From positions 1 to 11,085 of the forward strand of contig JAAZIG010000066.1 in the NCBI GenBank assembly GCA_012510325.1: a stretch of DNA of 11,085 bases. The letters are read 5' to 3'. The position numbers and the translations under genes are program-made. The notes under the pieces are model-generated. The model was given only the letters and a program-made list of their open reading frames with translations, did not search any database and had not been told where the DNA came from. Shown here one piece after another: positions 5,841 through 11,085 of the stretch (the first letter of the stretch is position 1; every line of letters starts with the position of its first letter). This DNA comes from Bacillota bacterium. GTDB taxonomy: Bacteria; Bacillota; Dethiobacteria; DTU022.

Positions 5841-5849
5841 TGATAAAAT
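5841..5849 (+). promoter_or_regulatory. Candidate extended -10 promoter for ylbK-ylbL
   Basis: TGATAAAAT carries the TGN extension and a 5/6 -10 element (TAAAAT 5844-5849). The possible -35, TGGCAA at 5820-5825, is weak. A fresh promoter is needed here because the coaD terminator lies just upstream. Confidence 0.45.
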
Positions 5850-5904
5850 TATATGGATACCAGGGTACTTTCTGCTTGCCAGGGCAGCCGGGGAGGGCAA
5901 TACA

Positions 5905-6681
5905 ATGACCGGAGATCGCAGAGTCGGCCTGGCCCTGGGGGGTGGTTTGGCCCGGGGGTTGGCCCATATCGGGGTGCTCAAGGTTTTGAAAGAAGCGGGG
6001 GTCGGACTGAGCTATATCGCCGGCACCAGCATGGGCAGTGTTGTCGGCGCTCTCTATGCCTGCGGGTTGGATCTGAAGATGATCAGCCTGCTGGCAGAGC
6101 GGATCTCCCGGCGTAACTGGATGGATCTAACTTTTCCGCGGAAAGGGCTAATCGCCGGGGAGAGGCTCGAAGAGCTGGTTCATCTGCTCACCGCAGGGCG
6201 TTCCTTCTCCGATCTGAGCGTGCCGCTGGCAGTGGTGGCTGTCGATCTGATCAGCGGTGAGAAAGTGGTTATCGATGAGGGCCCCGTGGCCCGGGCGGTC
6301 CGGGCCTCGTGCGCCATCCCCGGGGTCTTCAGTCCGGTAAAGATTGGCGAGAAGGTGCTCGTCGACGGCGGGGTCCTGCAGCGCGTTCCCGCCTCGGTGG
6401 TCCGGGAGATGGGGGCGGAGCTGGTCATCGCGGTTGATGTTGGAGTGAATGCGGGAGACTACAAACTGGATCATATCTTTGATGTGCTCTCCAGGTCGAT
6501 CGAGATTATGTCCCGGAAGATTCGCCAGAGTCAGAAGGGGGATGCCGATCTGCTGGTCCTCCCGGCAGTCGATGACATCGGTTCTTTTGATTTTCAGCGT
6601 GTTGAAGAGGCTATCTGCAGGGGTGAGGCGGCGATGCGCGAGCTGCTGCCCATGCTGTTTAATTACCTGAAGGAAGGTTGA
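5905..6681 (+). CDS. ylbK: Patatin-like phospholipase family protein (YlbK-like)
   Basis: A 258-residue serine hydrolase of the patatin family with the full catalytic set: oxyanion-hole loop GGGLARG (12-18), nucleophile elbow GTSMG with Ser42, and the catalytic aspartate Asp154 in VDGG. The family uses a Ser-Asp dyad to cleave acyl esters of lipids; the substrate of this bacterial branch is not known. No signal peptide is seen, so the protein is probably cytoplasmic or membrane-associated. Residues 60-100 are the variable region of the fold. ATG 5905 has the purine-rich GGGGAGGG upstream. The next gene starts 4 bases after the stop, as in the ylbK-ylbL pair of B. subtilis. The gene is noticeably GC-richer than those left of 4200. 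Confidence 0.93.
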   Translation: MTGDRRVGLALGGGLARGLAHIGVLKVLKEAGVGLSYIAGTSMGSVVGALYACGLDLKMISLLAERISRRNWMDLTFPRKGLIAGERLEELVHLLTAGRSFSDLSVPLAVVAVDLISGEKVVIDEGPVARAVRASCAIPGVFSPVKIGEKVLVDGGVLQRVPASVVREMGAELVIAVDVGVNAGDYKLDHIFDVLSRSIEIMSRKIRQSQKGDADLLVLPAVDDIGSFDFQRVEEAICRGEAAMRELLPMLFNYLKEG

Positions 6682-6685
6682 TCTG

Positions 6686-7747
6686 TTGCCAGAAATAAAA
6701 AGAAAAAGTAAAGTTCCGCTGCTGCTGGTTTTGCTCGGCCTGTTCATTGCCGGTTATTTCATCCGCACCGGTCATGTCCTGGTGCAACCCGGCACCGCCC
6801 AGGATCTCCGGGAGATGGTCGCTGTGGAGGATGGGGCCGGCGATGATCCCGGTAAGTTTTTTCTGGTGACGGTGGCCCAGAAGCAGACCAATCTCTGGTC
6901 ACTGCTTTATGGCTATCTGCATCCTGATGTCGAGGTGCAGCGCCTTTCACAGGTGATCCCGCAGGGGATGAGTGATCGGGAATATTACGAGCTGCTGGAG
7001 CAGCTGATGGAAGAGAGCAAAAACACAGCCCGGGTCATCGCCTTGCGCCGGGCGGGCTACGATGTGGAGATCGTCAGCGAGGGCGTTGTTGTTGCCGGTT
7101 TTTTGGATCAGAGCCCCTCGAAGGGTACTTTAAGAAAAGGTGATCTGATCACGGCAATAGATGGCCGCAAGACCCTTCTGGCCGGCGAAGTTATCTCTGA
7201 GGTGCAGCAGCGGCAGGTCGGTGATGCGGTTAAGCTGACCGTCATGCGCGATTCTGAAATTATCGATCTCAGCGTGACCACCGCCGCCCACCCCGATGAT
7301 CCCTCTCTTCCCGCTTTGGGAGTGTACATCTCCACCCTTGAGTGGAAGCCGGTGCTTCCCCTGGAGATCAGGCTGGAGACCGGTGAAATCGCCGGCCCTT
7401 CGGCCGGGCTGATGTTCGTGCTGGAGATCTTGAATCAGCTCCAGCCCGGCGATCTGGCCGGGGGACGCCTCATTGCCGGAACTGGAACGATCGATGTCAA
7501 TGAAAAGATAGGCCCAATCGGCGGCGTTCACCAGAAAGTGATCGCCGCTGAAAAAGCGGGCGCCGAACTGTTTTTTGTCCCGGTGGACAATTATGAGGAG
7601 GCCAAGAAGGCGGTGCATCAGATCACTTTGGTTCCGGTGAAAACTCTGCAGGAGGCTCTCGATCATCTTGCTTCGCTCTCTTTAACCGGAAGGGGCCTTT
7701 TCCCGCGGGAGCCGGGCGACAGCACAACTCTGGCTCCGGCGGCCTGA
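6686..7747 (+). CDS. ylbL: Membrane-anchored PDZ and Lon-type serine protease (YlbL/SepM family)
   Basis: A 353-residue protein with one N-terminal membrane segment (about 10-26) after a basic start, so the bulk should lie outside the cell. A PDZ domain follows (about 125-195, with RKGDLITAIDGR at 150-161), then a Lon-like S16 protease domain (about 215-330) with catalytic Ser239 in GPSAG and Lys284 in HQKVIAAEKAG, 45 residues apart as in Lon. There is no ATPase domain. Streptococcal SepM of this family trims a competence pheromone; the substrate here is unknown. The start is TTG 6686, chosen because AGGAAGG (6671-6677) sits 8 bases upstream within the end of ylbK, showing tight coupling. The last 25 residues are a low-complexity tail. 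Confidence 0.94.
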   Translation: MPEIKRKSKVPLLLVLLGLFIAGYFIRTGHVLVQPGTAQDLREMVAVEDGAGDDPGKFFLVTVAQKQTNLWSLLYGYLHPDVEVQRLSQVIPQGMSDREYYELLEQLMEESKNTARVIALRRAGYDVEIVSEGVVVAGFLDQSPSKGTLRKGDLITAIDGRKTLLAGEVISEVQQRQVGDAVKLTVMRDSEIIDLSVTTAAHPDDPSLPALGVYISTLEWKPVLPLEIRLETGEIAGPSAGLMFVLEILNQLQPGDLAGGRLIAGTGTIDVNEKIGPIGGVHQKVIAAEKAGAELFFVPVDNYEEAKKAVHQITLVPVKTLQEALDHLASLSLTGRGLFPREPGDSTTLAPAA

Positions 7748-7757
7748 TTTCGCTTTG

Positions 7758-7784
7758 TTCCCGCTGAAACTGTTTCCGCGGGAA
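7758..7784 (+). terminator. Possible weak terminator after ylbL
   Basis: TTCCCGC (7758-7764) and GCGGGAA (7778-7784) form a 7-bp stem 10 bases after the stop, but only TTCTGG follows, with no real T-run. It could be a 3'-end protecting hairpin. Nothing else is evident between here and the rnpB promoter. Confidence 0.3.
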
Positions 7785-7889
7785 TTCTGGGCTGGCCGCA
7801 CCGTCGGGAAGGGCAAATCCAACGAGAAAGCTCCCCCGGAGCGCCTCGCCATAAAATAACATGTGATCCAGGATTAAACAAATATTATT

Positions 7890-7918
7890 TTGACACAGAC
7901 GGTGAGGCGTGTTATACT
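7890..7918 (+). promoter_or_regulatory. Strong vegetative promoter of rnpB
   Basis: Perfect TTGACA (7890-7895), a 17-base spacer and TATACT (7913-7918, 5/6). Predicted start is near 7925. Confidence 0.9.
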
Positions 7919-7925
7919 TTGTTTC

Positions 7926-8299
7926 CAATGACCGGGTGAAAACCCGAGTAAGCAGGGCAGTCGCGGGAACACGTCCGCAAGGAGGTTCTCGAGGAAAGTC
8001 CGAGCTCCGCAGGGCAGGGTGCTGGGTAACGCCCAGTGGGGGTGACCCTAAGGCTAGTGCCACAGAAAACATACCGCCTCCTGCCGGAGGCAAGGGTGCA
8101 ACGGTGCGGTAAGAGCGCACCAGGGGCCGGGAGACCGGTTCGCTAGGTAAACCCCACCCGGAGCAAGACCAAATAGGAGGGGGATGAGGTTGCCCGCCGA
8201 CTCCTCGGGTTTGGTCGCTGGAGGCGCCGGGCAACCGGCGTCCAAGATAGATGGCTGCCGAAAACAGAACTCGGCTTACCAGTTTGCTCGGGTTCCGGT
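7926..8299 (+). ncRNA. rnpB: RNase P RNA (type A)
   Basis: The catalytic RNA that removes 5' leaders from tRNA precursors. All conserved blocks occur in order: GAGGAAAGTCC (7991-8001), the GGGTAACGCCC and GTGCCACAGAAA region (about 8025-8070), AACGGTGCGGTAAGAGCGCACC (8099 onward), GGAGCAAGACCAAATAGG (from 8160), and ACAGAACTCGGCTTA near the 3' end. The terminal helix P1 can be seen: AACCCGAGTAAGC (7941-7953) pairs throughout, with wobbles, with GTTTGCTCGGGTT (8282-8294), and ACCGG/CCGGT (from 7931 and to 8299) may extend it. The block order fits the ancestral type A form rather than the B form of Bacillus. The exact ends are estimated from promoter and P1; the mature 5' end may be nearer 7937-7941. 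Confidence 0.95.
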
Positions 8300-8308
8300 T
8301 TTGGAATC

Positions 8309-8344
8309 AAACGGCCGCTGCTTTGCAGAACAGGCCGTTTTTTT
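8309..8344 (+). terminator. Rho-independent terminator after rnpB
   Basis: An 8-bp outer stem (AAACGGCC with GGCCGTTT) containing an inner CTGC/GCAG stem, followed by seven T (8338-8344). Confidence 0.9.
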
Positions 8345-8623
8345 AGTTCTTTTTTTCGAGATACCGCCGCGGCGAAACGGGCCGGTGAGCGCCTGCTCAA
8401 AAAAGGAAAAAGAGCTTTCATTGAGAAATCTTCCTTAGGAGGAGTCCTGTCACAGGATGCCTCCGGCGGCGCGTTTGTTGCGGTGCTCCCGGGGCCGTCT
8501 GTATGGCGGGGCAAGCCGGCGCCGGTGGACGGAATTTCTCAAGCGGGATCAAATCAGCTCCCGCCGGTCCGCCGGGATACGGTCGGTAAAAGTTTTCGCG
8601 GTGACCGGGGAAAAAGCAGATTC

Positions 8624-9424
8624 ATGATGAGGGATCAGAATTTGAGCGACTGGATTAAATTTATGGGCACCGCCGGAGCCCGTTTTGTCGTCTCCCGGCA
8701 GCTGCGCTCCTCGGCGGGAACCTGGTGCTCCTTGCAAGGACTGAACATCCTCATCGATCCGGGCCCGGGAACGCTGTGCCACTGTTTTTCAAGCAGACCG
8801 CCGCTGGATCCGGAAAAGCTGGACGCCCTCATTTTGACCCACCGTCATCTGGATCACTCCACCGATATCAATGTGCTCATCGAAGCGATGACACAGGGCA
8901 CCTTTAACCACCGGGGAGCGCTGTTTGCCCCCGCCGATGCCATCGAGAGCGATGAGCCCGTTGTTCTTCGCCATACCCGCCGTTCAGTGGAGCGGCTGGA
9001 GCTGCTCGAGGAGGGAGGGCGCTACCGGCTCGGCGAATTTGATTTCGTGACGCCGGTGCGGCACCGGCATTCCGTGGAGACCTATGGAATAATCTTCAAT
9101 CTGCCTTATGGAAAGGTATCGCTGGTCAGCGATACGGCCTACTTTCCGGAACTGGCCGAATATTATGCCCAGAGCGATATCCTGATCCTCAACGTGGTGC
9201 TCTACAGCCCCCCGCCGGTGAAGTGGATTCAACACCTCGATTTGAATAGCGCTTCAGTGCTGATCCGGTCGATTCGGCCGCGCCTGGCGGTGCTGACCCA
9301 TTTTGGGATGAGCATGCTCCAGCGCAATCCCGACGCTCTGGCCCGGCACCTGACCGGGGAGACGGGGGTCCGGGTAATCGCCGCCGCCGATGGGATGAAG
9401 CTCGATCTGGAAAGCTATTATTAA
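8624..9424 (+). CDS. Metallo-beta-lactamase-fold hydrolase
   Basis: A 266-residue metal hydrolase of the MBL superfamily. The sequence shows a start region KFMGTAGARFVVSRQLRSS, then ILIDPGPG (about 42-49), the metal motif HRHLDH (His73, His75, Asp77, His78), PVRHRHS with a further His (147 or 149), the bridging aspartate in SDTAY (Asp170) and a late His in LTHFG (226). All expected metal ligands are therefore present. The substrate is unknown; phosphodiesterase, RNA-processing or lactonase-like roles all occur in such proteins. The start is uncertain: ATG 8624 is used, but TTG 8642 has a better spaced AGGGA (8630-8634) and would fit the short N-terminus usual for this group. The frame is open back to 8483 but that part is not family-like. 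About 280 bases between the rnpB terminator and 8624 hold no other gene. Confidence 0.88.
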   Translation: MMRDQNLSDWIKFMGTAGARFVVSRQLRSSAGTWCSLQGLNILIDPGPGTLCHCFSSRPPLDPEKLDALILTHRHLDHSTDINVLIEAMTQGTFNHRGALFAPADAIESDEPVVLRHTRRSVERLELLEEGGRYRLGEFDFVTPVRHRHSVETYGIIFNLPYGKVSLVSDTAYFPELAEYYAQSDILILNVVLYSPPPVKWIQHLDLNSASVLIRSIRPRLAVLTHFGMSMLQRNPDALARHLTGETGVRVIAAADGMKLDLESYY

Positions 9425-9428
9425 AGGA

Positions 9429-9455
9429 TTAACTGGCCGTCTAAAATGGTATAAG
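9429..9455 (+). promoter_or_regulatory. Extended -10 promoter of tyrS
   Basis: TGGTATAAG (9447-9455) carries the TGN extension and a 5/6 -10 (TATAAG); TTAACT (9429-9434) is a possible -35 at a short 15-base spacing. Transcription would start near 9462, giving a leader of about 33 bases, too short for a T-box. Confidence 0.6.
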
Positions 9456-9494
9456 ATAGTGAAAAGATGATGCTCTTTGAGGAGGTAATTTGCT

Positions 9495-10712
9495 ATGGCG
9501 ATGCCGCCGGTTGAAGAACAGATGCAGCTGATCAAGGAGAATACTGCAGAGATAATCACCGAAGATGAACTGTTGGAGAAGCTGCGACGCAGTTTTGCTG
9601 AAAATAAGCCGCTGCGCTGCAAGCTGGGGATCGACCCCTCAGCTCCCGATATCCATCTGGGCCATGCCGTGGTGCTGCACAAGATGAAGACATTTCAGGA
9701 TATGGGCCACCAGCTGGTCATTATCCTGGGCGATTTTACCGGACAGATCGGCGATCCCACCGATCGCTCCGAGACGCGGCCGCAGCTGACCGAAGAAGAG
9801 GTGTTGGCGAATGCCCGGACCTACCAGGAGCAGATCTTTAAAATAATCGATCGGGAGAAAACAGAGCTCCTGTTCAACAGCCAGTGGCTCTCTTTGCTGA
9901 ATTTTGGCGATGTGCTGCAGCTGGCTTCCACCTGCACCGTCGCCCGGATGCTGGAGCGGGAGGATTTTGCGCACCGCTACCGGGAAAACCTGTCCATCGG
10001 CATTCACGAGTTTTTCTATCCCCTGATGCAGGGTTACGATTCCATTGCCGTAAAAGCGGATATTGAGTTCGGCGCCACGGAGCAGAAGTTCAACCTGCTC
10101 ATGGGGAGGCATCTGCAGAAGGCCCACGGCGAAGAACCGCAGGTTGCCCTGACCATGCCCATCCTCGTCGGAACCGACGGCGCGCAGAAAATGAGCAAAA
10201 GCCTGGGGAACTATATCGGCATCGCTGAACCGGCGGCGGAGATCTACGGCAAAGTGATGTCCATAGCCGACGAGGTGATGGCGGACTATTTCCATCTGGC
10301 CACACGACTTTCCCTAGAAGAGGCCCGGGGAATCATCGCCCGATACAAGGAGGGGCGCCTTCATCCCCGCGACGCCAAGATGAGGCTGGCCCGGGAGATC
10401 GTGACCCTTTATCACGGTGCGGCGGAGGCGGCTCAAGCCGAAGAGGGGTTTAAACAGGTATTCCAAAAAGGTGAGATCCCGGCGGAGATGCCGCTGTTCC
10501 AGTTTGCCGCCGCCCCGTCTGCAGATCTGATTACGCTGCTTGTCGAAACCTCCCTCGCCTCCAGCAGGAGCGAAGCCCGTCGCCTGATCAGGCAGGGTGG
10601 CGTCCGGGTGAACCGGGAGCAGGTCAAAGATATTGATCTGAGCTGGCAGGACCCCGGCGAGCTGATTTTGCAGGTGGGCAAGAGAAAATTTGCCCGCGTC
10701 ATTATTGCCTGA
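9495..10712 (+). CDS. tyrS: Tyrosyl-tRNA synthetase
   Basis: A 405-residue class I aminoacyl-tRNA synthetase that charges tRNA-Tyr. It has the nucleotide-binding HLGH (54-57, the HIGH motif, in PDIHLGHAV), the conserved GDFTGQIGDPTDRS (79-92), the tyrosine-site region FFYPLMQGYDS (173-183), KMSKS at 232-236 and a C-terminal S4 RNA-binding domain (about 340-405). The HLGH form, GDFTGQIGDP and the length of about 400 suggest the second bacterial TyrRS type (TyrZ-like) rather than the TyrS type of Bacillus and E. coli. The SD GGAGGT (9481-9486) lies 8 bases from ATG 9495; ATG 9501 is an unlikely alternative. It has its own promoter, and no T-box leader is present. Confidence 0.97.
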   Translation: MAMPPVEEQMQLIKENTAEIITEDELLEKLRRSFAENKPLRCKLGIDPSAPDIHLGHAVVLHKMKTFQDMGHQLVIILGDFTGQIGDPTDRSETRPQLTEEEVLANARTYQEQIFKIIDREKTELLFNSQWLSLLNFGDVLQLASTCTVARMLEREDFAHRYRENLSIGIHEFFYPLMQGYDSIAVKADIEFGATEQKFNLLMGRHLQKAHGEEPQVALTMPILVGTDGAQKMSKSLGNYIGIAEPAAEIYGKVMSIADEVMADYFHLATRLSLEEARGIIARYKEGRLHPRDAKMRLAREIVTLYHGAAEAAQAEEGFKQVFQKGEIPAEMPLFQFAAAPSADLITLLVETSLASSRSEARRLIRQGGVRVNREQVKDIDLSWQDPGELILQVGKRKFARVIIA

Positions 10713-10805
10713 GAACTTGCCCGCCGGCCGAGGTCCGCAGCAGAGAAGGGACTTGGTTTTCGGGCCGCGGCAGCGGGACAGCAGCCAAGGGAAACTGATT
10801 ATTCT

Positions 10806-10842
10806 AATCCCCCGGCCGGATGAATAAGGGTACCGGGGGGTT
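10806..10842 (+). promoter_or_regulatory. Hairpin covering the yunB ribosome binding site
   Basis: AATCCCCCGG (10806-10815) pairs with CCGGGGGGTT (10833-10842) in a 10-bp stem (one G-U pair) with a 17-base loop, followed by TATTT. The six G of the 3' arm (10835-10840) are the only SD candidate for ATG 10848, 7 bases away. The structure could act as a weak terminator for tyrS, as a translational block on yunB, or both. The gap 10713-10805 shows no other feature I can name. Confidence 0.5.
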
Positions 10843-10847
10843 TATTT

Positions 10848-11085
10848 ATGCTCAACAGACGCCGCCGCCGGATACCGCCGGGCGGGCTTCTCTCATTTAT
10901 CGTTCTGGTCCTGCTCATGCTGCTTCTGGTTGAGGGGTTCATGCTAGTTGAGCGGAAAATTAGGCCTGTCTTTCTGGCCGCCGCAGTGATGGAATGCGAC
11001 GGCATTGCCACCCGGGCAATCAACAGCGCTCTTTTGGACAAAGTGGTTTCTGCCGTGGAGTACGGCGAGCTGATTGTGACCGAAA
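10848..11085 (+). CDS. yunB: Sporulation protein YunB, N-terminal part (cut by the window edge)
   Basis: The first 79 residues of a protein that runs off the window. It starts with a very basic stretch (RRRRR at 4-8), then one membrane segment (about 13-33), then RKIRPVFLAAAVMECDGIAT and RAINSALLDKVV. The layout of basic start, single membrane anchor, then an N-x-RP-x(n)-IAT-x-AIN block matches the B. subtilis sporulation protein YunB as I recall it. YunB is a mother-cell (sigma-E) membrane protein; its biochemical role is not known. The SD lies within the hairpin just upstream. I see no clear sigma-E promoter between tyrS and this gene, so expression may be read-through from tyrS or from a promoter I cannot see. 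Confidence 0.75.
   Translation, partial: MLNRRRRRIPPGGLLSFIVLVLLMLLLVEGFMLVERKIRPVFLAAAVMECDGIATRAINSALLDKVVSAVEYGELIVTE

Noticed and set aside
6148..6747. A 199-codon minus-strand open frame
   Set aside because: It lies opposite ylbK and the start of ylbL, both of which have full catalytic motifs; the minus-strand protein is not family-like and has no SD or context.
7623..8234. A 203-codon minus-strand open frame
   Set aside because: It runs across rnpB and its promoter; the conserved RNA blocks explain the sequence.
9425..9494. T-box riboswitch in front of tyrS
   Set aside because: Many Firmicute tyrS genes have one, but the gap is only 70 bases, with a promoter inside it and no T-box sequence or antiterminator.
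9639..10295. A 218-codon minus-strand open frame
   Set aside because: It is the shadow of tyrS, which carries HLGH, KMSKS and S4 on the plus strand.

Overview
The window looks like the chromosome of an endospore-forming Firmicute, probably of the class Clostridia. Four sporulation genes support this: spoVM, an alpha/beta-type small acid-soluble spore protein (SASP), the start of yunB, and a SASP promoter of the sigma-G type. Strong Shine-Dalgarno (SD) sequences, TTG and GTG starts, a type A RNase P RNA and the coaD-ylbK-ylbL gene order known from Bacillus subtilis agree with it. The FadE-type acyl-CoA dehydrogenase suggests that the cell oxidises (or reverses oxidation of) acyl-CoAs, as syntrophic Clostridia do; that link to lifestyle is inference. 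No phage, CRISPR array, intact insertion sequence or defence system is visible.

Layout. Bases 1-960 hold a possible gene end and an unidentified lipoprotein gene, visibly AT-richer than the right half, closed by a terminator. Bases 967-1591 hold no recognisable gene. A leftward tRNA-Leu(CAA) with its own promoter lies at 1592-1677. A consensus vegetative-type promoter then reads rightward into a 57-residue membrane protein and the 25-codon spoVM, closed by a terminator. A monocistronic acyl-CoA dehydrogenase gene follows and shares an intergenic hairpin with the convergent rpmB. rpmB and the SASP gene diverge, each with a convincing promoter. Right of the SASP gene, one rightward terminator and one leftward terminator sit back to back; the leftward one has no obvious gene to serve.

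From 5265 onward everything points right: coaD (coenzyme A synthesis) with its terminator; ylbK (patatin-like hydrolase) and ylbL (membrane-anchored PDZ/Lon-type protease), 4 bases apart; rnpB with a perfect -35 and a strong terminator; a metallo-beta-lactamase-fold hydrolase; tyrS with an extended -10 promoter; and the start of yunB, whose SD lies inside a hairpin.

How it fits together. This is mainly housekeeping (tRNA-Leu, L28, RNase P, TyrRS, CoaD) interleaved with sporulation genes. In B. subtilis, spoVM and rpmB are neighbours at one locus and coaD, ylbK and ylbL at another. Here pieces of both lie within about 5.6 kb, with the acyl-CoA dehydrogenase and SASP genes between them. The most useful points beyond routine annotation are the very short spoVM gene, the small membrane protein paired with it, the sigma-G promoter, the hairpin over the yunB SD, and the orphan leftward terminator.
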